64,000 bases of DNA from Haberlea rhodopensis. Its lineage: Eukaryota; Streptophyta; Magnoliopsida; Lamiales; Gesneriaceae. The stretch's first letter is position 1. Each line of letters opens with the position of its first letter. The position numbers were made by a program, and so were the translations under genes. The notes under the pieces are model-generated. The model was not told where the DNA came from, made no database searches, and was given only the letters and a program-made list of their open reading frames with translations. Positions 1-10,695 of this stretch are shown here, piece by piece. The DNA lies in contig CAJQUN010000024.1 of assembly GCA_907163345.1 (NCBI GenBank), positions 5,642,001-5,706,000 of the forward strand. Direction: 5' to 3'.

Positions 1-383
1 TGTAAAACATATCATTTTACCATGCAAATGGAGGAACAATGAAAAGCAAAAAAATTTCAAGAGGCCAAAAGCAAAAATTAATATAATTCAAATCAATCTA
101 AATATTGGCTCGCAATTCATTTAAAGTGTAAGGAGTGAAATAAACCTAAAATTTCTATTGTTTGAGCCTACGGTAGAAAAGGGAAAGCTGGAGCCTATGC
201 CCCAAATTCCTGGAAAAAAAGCCGAAACAATCACATGTGAATGAATATATTTCAACCTCTAGTTCTTCTAATTTGGACACTCAATTTATTTCACAAGGCT
301 TCAAACAATAAAGCTCACCAAAAGAGGGAAAAAACCACATTCCTAATTTCAGAAAAAAAAAAAAAAACCCATCATTGAACCAT
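1..383. other. AT-rich leader, no gene seen
   Basis: No coding region or recognisable element is visible here. The stretch ends in an A-rich run (about 350-367) directly before the first copy of a tandem repeat. Confidence 0.5.
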
Positions 384-888
384 GAGAAGAACTTGACGGT
401 GAGAAAAACCCAGACCCTTGCAAACTGAGGAAAAGAAAGAGATCCATGACTGAGATCGACGAAGATGAATAGATCCCACGTCTGATGGTGAACAAATAAA
501 CAGAGTATCTGAAGTTCCACACTTCTCATAAGCCCACCTGCAAGAGAAGAACTTGACAGTGAGAAAATACGAGAAAAACCCAGACCCTTGCAAACTGAGG
601 AAAAGAAAGAGATCCATGACTGAGATCGACGAAGATGAGTAGATCTCACATCTGATGGTGAACAAATAAACAGAGTATATGAAGTACCACACTTCTCATA
701 AGCCCACCTGCAAGAGAAGAACTTGACAGTGAGAAAAAGACGAGAAAAACCTAGACCCTTGCAAACAGAGGAAAAGAAAGAGATGCATGACTGAGATCGA
801 CGAAGATGAGTAGATCTCACGTCTGATGGTGAACAATTGAACAAATAAACAGAGTATCTGAAGTTCCACACTTCTCATAAGCCCACCT
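384..888. repeat. Three-copy tandem repeat, unit about 160-170 bp
   Basis: Three head-to-tail copies start at 384, 544 and 714, each opening with GAGAAGAACTTGAC and closing near AAGCCCACCT. Copies differ by point changes and short insertions. On the minus strand the unit stays open and gives repeated peptide blocks such as CSPSDVRSTHLRRSQS, but these lack the features of a known protein and probably reflect a stop-poor unit. A weaker half-copy, sharing TGTCTGATGGTGAA, follows at about 990-1070. Confidence 0.85.
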
Positions 889-1408
889 CTAAAAAAATAA
901 CATTTCTTCAAGCCTGCAAAAAAATAACATTTTTTGATTTCAGAAAAACCCATTAATGAATTCGAAAAATGACTCAAGCGGAGAGGGTGGGAGTAGATAT
1001 CGTGTCTGATGGTGAAGAAATAAGGACAGGAGTAGAGTAGATCACGTGTATGGGTGAAGAAATAAGCAAACAACGAACAAAACACTGTTGGGAACTGTTC
1101 ATTTACTGTTCATAGCAACAGTAAAACTTTCGACGCTTATTATATAGTAGTAATTCAAATCCAAATCCAAATCCAAATCCTTCTATTAATCAAGTTTTTA
1201 TCTCATTAAATGAGGCGGATTATATGAATAAGTCCAATCTATATATAAGTAAATTGTTAATTTTTTATATTTGATGATGGCTATCTAACACAACCCTACT
1301 ATTTCACTCAGACTTGAGACTAATCATGGAATTTAATTCTTCTCTTAAATTCTAATTTTAAGATTGTGAACGCTTAATTCCAAAGACAAAATACCAAGAA
1401 ATTTATAG

Positions 1409-1411
<3 letters not shown>
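889..1411. other. Intergenic, degenerate repeat remnants
   Basis: Contains short repeated words: CAAATC hexamers at about 1155-1180 and a block with ACTGTTCAT and AACAGTAA words at about 1084-1125 that looks like a transposon end. No gene is supported. Confidence 0.4.

Positions 1412-1484
<73 letters not shown>
1412..1484. repeat. (TA)n microsatellite
   Basis: An essentially pure TA dinucleotide run of about 73 bp. An overlapping minus-strand open frame that encodes an isoleucine-tyrosine run is a by-product of the repeat. Confidence 0.97.
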
Positions 1485-1485
<1 letters not shown>

Positions 1486-2400
1486 TAGCTCACTTGGCAT
1501 CGCGCCAATGGACTTGTAATTTGGCAATTGTAAAAGAATTCAAACGCACGTAAATGATGCAAAATTAGTAGTTGCACTCCGACATTTTAATCTAACATAG
1601 TAGCAGAAGCAAACGACATGGTGTAATAATTAGTAGTTGGACTCCATAGGTTAAGCTAGAACAAGATTTGAAATAAATAAACATAGCACAGTTTGAACAC
1701 AATACAGTTATGGTTAATATTGTAACCAAGGGGAAACAAAAAAAATTGGCATATCTTTTGGGCAAGATGTATTAGACATGTTAAATTGAGGAAAAGTTTA
1801 CAAAGCCTGCAAAACCCAAGACACATATATGAGAACAAAAAAAGAGAATTAAAAATTGTTGTTCGACAAATAGGAACCTCAAACATAAGAAAACAACCCA
1901 ACACCAAGAAGACTTGAAGCTTACCATGTTCAGGATAAGCATTTTGACTTCACACAAAGCAGATATCGCCCCAACAAAAATCAATGCAAAGTAAATAAAA
2001 TCAAAGATCTATATCTCAAAGTAGAAGGAAGAATCAAAAGACTACGTGCACGGGAACTTACCACACATCTATATATCCAACAAATTGCCTAGCAGAGACA
2101 GAACAAGTGGCTCAAGAGCATAAACTGATGGTTCATACCTAGTGAACATACATATATAAAAATAAAAAAGATAAACTATCAACCTTGAGAAAATATTGAT
2201 ACATAGCATTTGGTGTTTGTTATGTCCACTGCACACTACAGTTAGACACAAATGCATATAAACTTCATAGACAACAGTGACCCTATTCTCTTCATGGAAA
2301 GACAAAACTCAAACTAACTTGGTTAATTGTATTTACAACATAGAACACAAAAAATTGTTTAGCCTTTATAGGGAAAACTACATTGAAAATATAAAGACAT
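1485..2400. other. AT-rich intergenic or intronic-looking DNA
   Basis: About 900 bases with only short cysteine/phenylalanine-rich open frames of the kind expected by chance in AT-rich DNA. No domain, splice-delimited exon or repeat terminus was recognised. Confidence 0.4.
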
Positions 2401-2404
2401 GTTA

Positions 2405-2790
2405 TATGAGATAAGGGGGAATAACATTTGATAAGAGTTTTATCTTTATCGAGTTTTCACCAACATTGAGGTCATCTTCAAAGCTGGAATCATCAATGAC
2501 AACACGCTGCAAAGACCTCTTCCTCGCTTGGTATGCAATGGATTCAAGGACATGGAATACATATCTCTCGCCCTTGTTGCAAAAAAACTATATTTGAACA
2601 TCGTCAGATCATACATGTTATATGAGATAAGAGGGAATAACCATTGGTAGGAGTTTTATCCTTATCGAGTTTGCACCAACATTGAGGTCGTCTTCAGAGC
2701 TGGAATCATCAATGACAACATGCTACAAAGACCTCTTTAGAGCTGGAATCATCAATTACATTACAGTGCAAAGACCTCTTCCTTGCTTGA
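2405..2790 (+). repeat. Tandemly duplicated coding-like segment
   Basis: A segment running from GAGATAAG to CAAAGACCTCTT occurs at about 2407-2520 and again at about 2626-2738, with a third partial copy (AGAGCTGGAATCATCAAT onward) at about 2739-2790. In the first copy the plus frame stays open across 2440-2610 and includes AGIINDNTLQRPLPRLVCNG, followed by a block ending YISLALVAKKLYLNIV. That last block recurs on the opposite strand at 4675-4745. I do not recognise the protein. It may be a relic of a gene or of an element carried in both orientations. Confidence 0.5.
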
Positions 2791-3440
2791 TTTTTTAATG
2801 GTACCTATTTTGTCTGTCACACCATAAAAATGAAATGTCACCTATTTTATTCAAACACGCGGATTAATTCTTTCATCAGGAAACACTGTTACTTCGGCTC
2901 TGCTCATGCAAGCTGCTTGGAAACATTCGGATTCCAGCTTTCTCCACTATATCAGGTGCCAACATCAGTCGTGGTACCAGAATATTGGAGCAACATAAAT
3001 TTACTCAGCTAAGGAAAATTTGGCAGGAAATTGCCCGTCTGTTATGGTACTATATAATTCAGTAGTAGCGTGTTGCCTTGATATATATTCATAGTTTAAG
3101 TGTCCATATAGCATTAATATCATAGAAAATGAGAAAATGTCAAATGCCTCAAGTACATAAAATAAAAAACAAAAAACAAAACAAAAAAAACTGAGTAGAT
3201 ACTACAATGTCAAAGAATAGGCGCATATATTATTGTATAACAAGTTGCGTAGGCTGAAAAAAATAATGGAATGAGAATTATAAGGCCGGAAAACTAATTC
3301 ACCAAATACAAAATATATGAAGAATTCCTTACCTGACCGAGGTCTTGTGCGTTACCAATATGTGCTACTAAAGAAAACCTAATTGACATCTAACAATGAA
3401 CTATACCCACAAATGGGGTGACATGAACAAATTAGTCAGC
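2791..3440. other. Intergenic, nothing recognised
   Basis: AT-rich DNA with an adenine-rich patch at about 3160-3190. A short plus-strand open frame at 2830-3012 shows no family resemblance and is not called a gene. Confidence 0.4.
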
Positions 3441-3569
3441 CGATGAAAGTTTCAGACATCCAGTTGCAACAAAATGACCCAAATTTTTTTTCTAACCATG
3501 TAAAAATTACAAGAAATCAAATTAAATGCCAAATGAAACCATTCACTCACCACCACCTTCTAAGCCACA

Positions 3570-3835
3570 ATTCCTCGAGCAGTTGCAGAAACTCGCGGCA
3601 TCATGTTTTTAGCACTGCCATTGCCCATCCCACCAGGATGGTTAATGCGGTCTCTATTGCCATAATCATTATAAGACCGCTGATATTCATCATGATTTGA
3701 GGATCCTCCACGATTGCCACTCCTATTAAAAAATCACTCCTGCCATTAAAATCACCCCTGGTGTAACCCCTGTTGTAACCCCTGCCACCTCCATAGTTTC
3801 CCTATGAACCTCATTTCTGAATCCAGACCCCTCCC
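3570..3835 (-). pseudogene. Relic of an RGG/glycine-rich RNA-binding protein tail
   Basis: Read on the minus strand in two frames, this stretch gives NYGGGRGYNRGYTRGDFNGR and, after a frame change, NRGGSSNHDEYQRSYN and then MGNGSAKNMMPRVSATAR close to a stop. The Gly/Arg/Tyr/Asn-rich composition is typical of C-terminal RGG tails of plant RNA-binding proteins, and the RVSATA ending recalls plant G3BP-like (NTF2-RRM) proteins, though that naming is from memory. The frame changes by one or two bases near 3720-3735, so it is broken or an unrecognised intron intervenes. No RRM or NTF2 domain is visible upstream. Confidence 0.4.
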
Positions 3836-4618
3836 AGTTTGATGTCTACCGAGGAAATTCCCTACCGAAAAAAGTTACATGTGAAAGTAGAAAACAATGA
3901 ATATAGTGCATGCATAACAAACATTAGAATCTACAGTTGCCAAAAGAGCAACAAATAGGAAAAAAATGAACAATACCAAACTGCAAGAACCGCAACAGAA
4001 TAAGATAATACTTTAATCCATATTCACCGGATGTAATCTCATCTTGTATTATGCTCGTGTTGTTACTGGCGGAACAAATATCTCCCCTAACATGACATCA
4101 ACAGACTTCTCAAGAATGCATCGTACATACGTAATTTAAAAATATTCCCAGACACTATGAGCATGCATAACAGGTTAACTATAGTTTCAACTCACCTCGA
4201 GAATTTGTTTACTTCTTTTCCTCAACAAATGCTTGACGACCACCGATTCAAACTCTAGAAATGATGGTCGAATTAGTGAAAGGTGGAACATTATTGTCAC
4301 CGAGAGTCTAGCAAATGCTGTAGGAAAAAAAAGAAGAAAAAACCCAAAATAAGAACTGATTTTCTTGAAACAAACAATGTTCACCCAGAAGCAATTGCAA
4401 TGACCAAAAAGCAAACCCAATAACAAATAAGGATATAATCTTGAACAAATTCATCAATAAATTTTCCTACAAAGATTCATAGAACTCCAGAAAAAAGCAG
4501 TCAGTCAACCATCTTTTCTTCTGGGTAAAACCCAACCATTCATGTTTTCCTTCACCAAGAGAAATTTAAAACCAAAATCAAGCAATATAAAAGTGAAATC
4601 ACACGTACCGTTAACATT
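3836..4618. other. AT-rich DNA, nothing firm
   Basis: No gene supported. A minus-strand open frame at 4187-4426 is hydrophobic and low in complexity and looks like intron or random sequence. Confidence 0.35.
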
Positions 4619-4944
4619 TCAACCAGAAACATTCAAGATCCTGCCTATTTCAAAACACAGGATATGACGGTGTTCAAATATAGCTTTCTTGCAACAAGGG
4701 CGAGAGATATGTATTCGACATTCTTGAATCCATTGCATACCAAAGGCCTCAGGACTTCCGTTACAGAGACAACTAATGGCCAAGAGAAGCTCCGATTTGG
4801 AACCAGCTTCAAGCCTGGAGCACACTTGAGGCGATTTTTCACCACATCGGGGAAGCGAACAACAAGATGTAGCCGAAGCCTGAGACCACCTGAAATTTTC
4901 ATATCAATTGCCTTCTTCACGACCTTGAGAACCCCTCGTTAGAC
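4619..4944 (-). other. Unidentified coding-like segment, truncated by element A
   Basis: The minus frame is open from 4944 to 4645 and reads through KVVKKAIDMKISGG and later VCNGFKNVEYISLALVARK. The last block matches, at DNA and protein level, the plus-strand segment at 2530-2600. The open frame abuts the decayed end of the gypsy element at about 4945, so it may be an exon fragment of a disrupted host gene or part of another repeat. No family is recognised. An overlapping plus-strand frame is judged a shadow. Confidence 0.35.
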
Positions 4945-4959
4945 GTAAAAGCAAGACGA

Positions 4960-5592
4960 AAACACGATGCCACCTTGCCCGCAAGGTGGAATCCCAGATA
5001 TAACTTGCTGAAAAATGGAAGATCATCCCAAGATGTCTCTTCCAATGAGCCCATTCCATTGAATCAAAATATGTACAACCTTCCTAGAACCACATTTAAC
5101 AGTGCGATGATTAAGTATAGCAAGTGGGGTGATTAATGGTTGATTGTCAACTGCTTCATGTGGTAATGTCAAAGATGGAACCCCCGTAGGATTAAGGCAA
5201 AGTTTGAGAACTCTTGCTATGTGCTGGTAACTCAAGTTTGAAAGCCACATGACCAATCCTCTTAAGAATTTTGAAAGGATCATAATATCACTGGCTAAGT
5301 TTAGAATGCTTAGTGCCTGTCACAGAAACTTGTTTGTGCGGTTGTAATCGTACATAACACCAATCACCTTTAGAAAATTGAATGTCTCGGCGATGCATGT
5401 CCCCCTGAACTTTCATTCTTAATTGAGCTATGCACAAATTCTCCTGTAGGGAAGTCAATAAGGCCTCTCTGTCAGATAGAACATTATATGCAACTTCCAT
5501 TGATGAAGAACCCAAAATATACGATCGTATTGATGGTGGAGGACGACCAAACACAGCTTCAAAAGGAGTCATTAATGTGGCTGAATGAAGGC
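4960..5592 (-). pseudogene. Element A integrase C-terminus and tail
   Basis: The minus strand encodes the conserved gypsy integrase motif MTPFEAVFGRPPPSIR (about 5572-5525), then a basic region ending near GDWCYVRLQPHK. After a frame break, a tail containing VLIQWNGL-like residues (about 5080-5050) resembles the end of gypsy integrases that bear a chromodomain-like fold. Two frame breaks lie between 5283 and 5288 and near 5040. Upstream, the frame continues across the inserted element into 6800-6863. Confidence 0.8.
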
Positions 5593-5596
5593 TAGT

Positions 5597-6794
5597 TGTG
5601 AGGGCCCACTCGCCTTAAAATTTCGGCATGACCTCATCGTACGAGGAACATACCACCAACACAAATCAACATATACTGAAAATATATATCATCAGTTCAT
5701 ATCCAGCATACACCATTCAAACTACTAAACAGATATCCACATTGGGTGAAATAAACTAAAATACATAAACTCCTCACATACCACAGGGTTAAACCCCTGG
5801 TAAACATATACATATAATACTGGGATAAATAAAAGAATAAACCTCTCAAGTGTGGCTTCCACCAGACATGCCCTCTCTGGGTCTTCGCCACCTGTATCAC
5901 CTGCCATTGTCCACACACAAAGACAACAACAGCCCCCCTTGGGGTGAGCAAAAGCCCAATATGGAACGATCATGGAATATACATCATGTATCTATAAAAT
6001 GTGATATATGATGCAATGCGATGCGATGCATGCCATGTCATATCGGTATCATATCGTACACCCATCCACTGGGTATATCTGAATCAATAAACGAAAGTCC
6101 AACCATATCAGAATAGCTCGAGCATGTCAAGCCTATAGGGTATCCAGACGGATGGACGTCGGCAAAGCGCCACCAACCCCAGGTCCTAACATCACATAAT
6201 CATATAGGGATATCCAGACGGATGACATCAGCAAGGTGCCACCAATCCCCGTCTCAACAAATCATATCAATCAAAGGGGTCAATCAAAGGGGACCACGAT
6301 TCCCTATGCCTATCGGGCCATGTAATGCCAACATAGTATCGCAGTACCAATCCCCAATGTTCGATATCAGAATCCAAGAATATCAGGGTATTCAAGGATA
6401 TAGCTCAACGTGTATGTCATGCATCGATGTATGACCAGGTCGCCAGAGAAGACATGTCTGGTGGGAGTCACACTTGAGGTTTTACTCTTGTTTATCCCAG
6501 TAGTCTTTGTACCAGGGATGTATCCATGTAGTATTATGAGTCTATGTATATTTAATTTATGTTAGCCTAGTTTGATTTATGTATGCTGGTTTATGTTGAT
6601 GGATATGAAACTGGTGGTATTTATATATTTTCAGTATATATTGATTTGTGTTGGTGGTATGCTCCTCGTGCGATGAGGTCATGCCGAAATTTTTAGGGCC
6701 ACATGTTAATAAATGTTAAACTAATCTTCCGCTGTTTACGCTATAAGTATCATTGTGTGATCATTAATCACATGATTAGGATTGGGCCCTCACA
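5597..6794. mobile_element. Foldback / solo-LTR-like element D, 1198 bp
   Basis: Starts TGTGAGGGCCCA and ends with its exact reverse complement TGGGCCCTCACA, flanked by a perfect 5-bp duplication CTAGT (5592-5596 and 6795-6799). Removing the element and one CTAGT restores the gypsy integrase frame (NTSLHSATLMTPF), so both ends are exact. The arms are long inverted repeats: about 5610-5905 matches the reverse complement of about 6430-6700. TG...CA ends with a 5-bp duplication fit a solo LTR, but the long inverted arms are unusual for one. The middle (6120-6260) holds two copies of a unit with ATATCCAGACGGATG and GCCACCAA. No protein is encoded. Confidence 0.85.
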
Positions 6795-6799
6795 CTAGT

Positions 6800-6863
6800 G
6801 TTATAACATAACTCTGCCCAAGTTAAAAATTGTAAACATTTCTGTGGTTCATCATAGATAAAT
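6800..6863 (-). pseudogene. Element A integrase, middle fragment
   Basis: This 64-bp island between two insertions reads on the minus strand as YDEPQKCLQFLTWAELCYNT, a typical gypsy integrase stretch. It joins in frame to 12088 onward (QYLQSF) on one side and to 5592 on the other, which confirms both neighbouring insertions. Confidence 0.85.
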
Positions 6864-8013
6864 TGTAAAGACCCGAGAATTTGATGTCATCCAACAACTT
6901 AAGGTACCTTGTTCAAGTCAAACACCTATTAGATAATTAAGTATTCTAGTATGATTAAAACTCTAAATAATAGATAGATGATTAAGTATGCCAGTATGAT
7001 TAAAATCTAATAAATAAGATAGATGATTAAGACTTCTAGTAGGGATATAAGTGAATCATATCATCTTTATCTTGACCAACAAAGCTTATTAAATAAGACC
7101 CAAATCACTTCTTCCTCATTCAACATCCAGCCGAAAATTTCAGCTCCAAATCATACCAGATTTCGAAAGTTTGATAATTATAAATCCAAGAGTTCAGCCA
7201 TTAAAACCATATCCATTCAACACCATATTTTGAAAGTTTGTCCTTTGAATTGTTAAGATTTCCAGCCCTTTTGTATCGAAGATTCCAACAAGAAAAACCT
7301 TCGAAAATTCTTCAGCTATATGTTCGAAACTTTCACACAGCGCACACACAGTGAAGGTGTCGAACAATATTCAAGCCGAGGATAGAAAGAATTCATCGTT
7401 TTCGCATTCTAAATCGTTCAAACACGTCTATAATTGCTGTAAGTGGGCTTTTGTTATATATTCATTTCGTTTTGGAGAAAATCATATGTATGTTTTAAAA
7501 CCTCAACCGATATGTTAATTATGTTGAAATTATGATGTTCGGATGAAAACTATATTTTTTAAGCACTTTAAATTTCGAAATATGATTGGAGGGAATTCCT
7601 TTGTGGCCCTGATGTGGTGGGATTATAACCGTTTACATGACCTGATACAGTGGTTAACCGTTGTTCTGTGAAGTCCAGATCCTTTATTCGTGGGTGATCC
7701 GATGTCATTACCTCATCTCTAGGAGGGTTAAGTCTAGAGACCGGTATCAGTACCAAGAGGAAATTAGAGGATTTATTGTGCTTAACATATATGAAAAATA
7801 TTGTTGATATGATATGTTATGTTATGGCTCGATGGGAGTAATTATGATAAGTTATGGCTCGATGTGAGCAATTATGTTAAGATGCATTGATATCAGTTTG
7901 ATTTGATTATGATATATGTTTTGGAAAATTATGAATATGTATTATATTAACATATCGATTGGCCCAGCTTGCTGAGTGTCTACCAAAACACTCACCCCTT
8001 ACTCTCCCTCCCA
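6864..8013 (+). repeat. Element B 5' LTR, 3'-truncated
   Basis: Aligns throughout with 10696-11790, including the opening TGTAAAGACCCGAGAATTTG and the late CACTCACCCCTTACTCTCCC. Homology stops at about 8013 where RT coding sequence begins, marking an internal deletion junction. Many substitutions separate the two LTRs, so the insertion is not recent. Confidence 0.85.
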
Positions 8014-9165
8014 AGAAACAGTTCAGGCCAAGTGTATTCCCATGGGGAGCTCCAGTATTGTTTGTAAAGAAGAAAGACGGAAGCATGAGATTGTGTATCG
8101 ACTACCGAGAATTGAATAAGATCACAATCAAGAATAAATACCCTCTTCCAAGGATAGATGACATGTTCGATCAACTCAAAGGAGCTAAAGTCTTTTCTAA
8201 GCTCGATCTGAAGCCAGGCTATCATCAACTCAATATAAAAGCAGATGATGTACCGGAAACCGCCTTCAGAACGAGGTATGGGCATTACGAGTTCATGGTG
8301 ATGCCATTTGGCTTGACAAATGCTCCATCATTATTCATGGATTTGATGAATCGAATATTCAAGACATTTCTAGATAACTTTGTGGCGGTGTTCATCGATG
8401 ACATTCTCATTTATTCGTCGAGCAAGGAGGAACACGAACAACATCTTCGCCTCACTCAACAGACATTAAGAGAGAAAGAGCTCTACGCCAAATTTAATAA
8501 ATGTGAATTATGGCTAGAGAGTATCTCTTTCTTAGGGCAAATAATATCAAAGGCATGTGTGTTCGTAGATCCTAAGAAGGTAAATGAAGTTTTGGAGTGG
8601 CAAAGACCAACGACTGTGACAGAAATTCGAAGCTTCTTGGGGCTAGCTGGTTATTACCGGAAGTTTGTTGAAGGATTTTCTCAATATCAGTACCTCTTGA
8701 GAGGCTCACACAAAACAACTAAAATTCATCTAGAGCGAAGAGTGTCAGAAAAGTTTTGAGACTTTGAAGAAAAAGCTTTCATCTGCACCGGTATTCGTAC
8801 TACCGACTGAAGGCATGTGTTTCACTATTTATAGTGATGCATCGAAAGAATGACTGGGATGTGTACTTATGCAAGAAGGAAGGGTAATTGCATACGACTC
8901 AAGGCAACTCAAGCCTCGCGAGCAAAACTACCCTACGCATGACCTCGAATTAGCCGCTATGGTTTTCGCCTTAAAAATTTGGAGGCACTACCTTTATGGC
9001 GCCAAGTGTGAAGTTTTCACGGACCATCAAAGTCTTAAATATTTATTTACTCAGAAAGAATAGAACATGAGGCAGAGACGATTGATTGAACTCCTGAAGG
9101 ACTATGATCTCACAATTAATTACCATCCCGGCAAGGCAAGCAAAGTAACAAACGCAATGAGCCGG
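8014..9165 (+). pseudogene. Element B reverse transcriptase and RNase H
   Basis: RT motifs in order are FRPSVFPWGAPVLFVKKKDG, RLCIDYRELN, FSKLDLKPGYHQ, MPFGLTNAP and the catalytic block FIDDILIYS (8394-8420). The RT frame runs to a stop at 8759. RNase H follows in another frame (YDSRQLKPREQNYPTHDLEL, then VFTDHQSLKYL at about 9016-9050) and is broken by stops near 8850 and 9063. An open frame beginning at 7959 has an artificial N-terminus read from LTR sequence. Confidence 0.85.
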
Positions 9166-9299
9166 AAAGGCAAATGAAAAATTATCTTAGCTTCGCTCTC
9201 AGCCCAACCTTGCCTCCGAGATACCATCAAATTAAGTCAAGATTGAGACCCTAGTCTAACAAAGTTAAAAGAACAAGTCAGAGAGTGAAAAATCACTGA

Positions 9300-10695
9300 C
9301 TTCGAGACTGATAGTGATGGAATTCCGTGGATGAAGGGACGATTGTGCGTGTCAAATGTGGACAACATAAGACAAGAGCTGATGTCTAAAGCGCATAAAT
9401 CAAAATTTTCAGTCCACCCTGGAATTACAAAAATGTACAAGGATTTGAAGGAAAGCTTCTGGTGGAATGCAATGAAGAAAGATGTTGCAGAATTTGTCGC
9501 CCGATGCTTAGTATATCAACAAGTTAAGGCTGAGCACCAAAGACCCGGAGGACTTCTTCAACCTCTGGATATTCCTGAATGGAAATGGGAACACATATCT
9601 ATGGATTTCGTCGTGGGTTTACCAAAATCAAGATATAGCCATGACGGAATATGGATAATCGTGGATAGACTAACTAAATCAGCGCATTTTCTACCTGTCC
9701 GTACGAACTATAACTTGGGCAAGTTGGTAACTCTATATATGGACAATATAGTGAGACATCATGGAGTTCCAGTGAGCATCCTATCTGACAGAGATCCTAG
9801 GTTCGTATCACGCTTCTGGAAAAGTTTTCAGCAGGCTATGGGAAGTAAAGTAACTCTTAGTATGGCCTATCACCTACAGACCGATGGCCAGACAGTGAGA
9901 ACTATCCAAACCCTCGAGGATATGCTAAGAGCTTGTACCTTGAATTTCACTGCAAATTGGAGTGAACTTGTGCCTATAGTCGAGTTCGCTTATAACAACA
10001 GCTATCATAGTATATTGGGATGGCGCCGTACGAAGCACTCTATGGACGCAAATGTCGATCATTTTTTATACTGGGATGAGGTAGGATAAAGAGCTATCAT
10101 AGGACCTGAGTTAGTGCAAGCTACCACAGACAAGATCTCTATAATCAGAGATAGACTCAAGGCAGCCCATGATCGACAGAAAAGTTGAGCTGATATGAAG
10201 AGGAGACCAGTAGATATTGAGATTGGTGAAAAAACTATGTGAAAATTTCACCAATGAAATGAGTTATTCGATTTGACAAAGGGGGAAAGTTGAGTTCGAG
10301 ATATGTAGGACCATTCGAAGTTCTAGAAAAGGTGGGAACGTTAGCCTATAAAATAGCACTACCACCAAGTCTGTCAAGAATTCACAATATCTTCACGTAT
10401 CACAATTAAGGAAATACATTGTTGACCCAATCATGTGCTTGAAGCAGAACCCCTAGTGGCTCAAGGGAGCTTGGACGAGACTTTGAAGTACGAAGAAATC
10501 CCCATATTGTGGTTTCCAAAAACCAAGTTCTGAGACGAATGACCATTCCATACGTCAAAGTCCAATGGTCAAACCATACTGAAAAAGAAGCTACATGGGA
10601 AGTAGAAGAATCAATGCGATAGAAATACCCCTACCTTTTCCTAGACCAAACTGATTCGAGTTTCGAGGGCGACACTTCCAATAAGGAGGGAGGGA
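9300..10695 (+). pseudogene. Element B integrase and chromodomain
   Basis: The frame at 9331-10089 carries the integrase zinc-binding remnant (HPGITKMYKDLKESFWW; the second half reads CLVYQQVK, with the usual CxxC pair altered) and the catalytic core (MDFVVGLP, IVDRLTKSAHFLP, SDRDPRF, TDGQT). A degraded chromodomain follows at about 10520-10640 (IPYVKVQWSNHTEKEATWEV). A purine-rich tract (AAGGAGGGAGGGA, 10683-10695) abuts the 3' LTR and is the likely polypurine tract. Confidence 0.85.

Noticed and set aside
1345..1527. Minus-strand open frame with a long Ile-Tyr run
   Set aside because: It is the TA microsatellite read as protein.
4664..4942. Plus-strand open frame of 92 codons
   Set aside because: It lies opposite a minus frame that is supported by a second copy at 2530-2600, and it has no family features of its own.
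7959..8013. N-terminus of the element B RT frame as a true gene start
   Set aside because: These codons are LTR sequence joined to RT by a deletion; homologous LTR bases occur at 11740-11790 without coding context.
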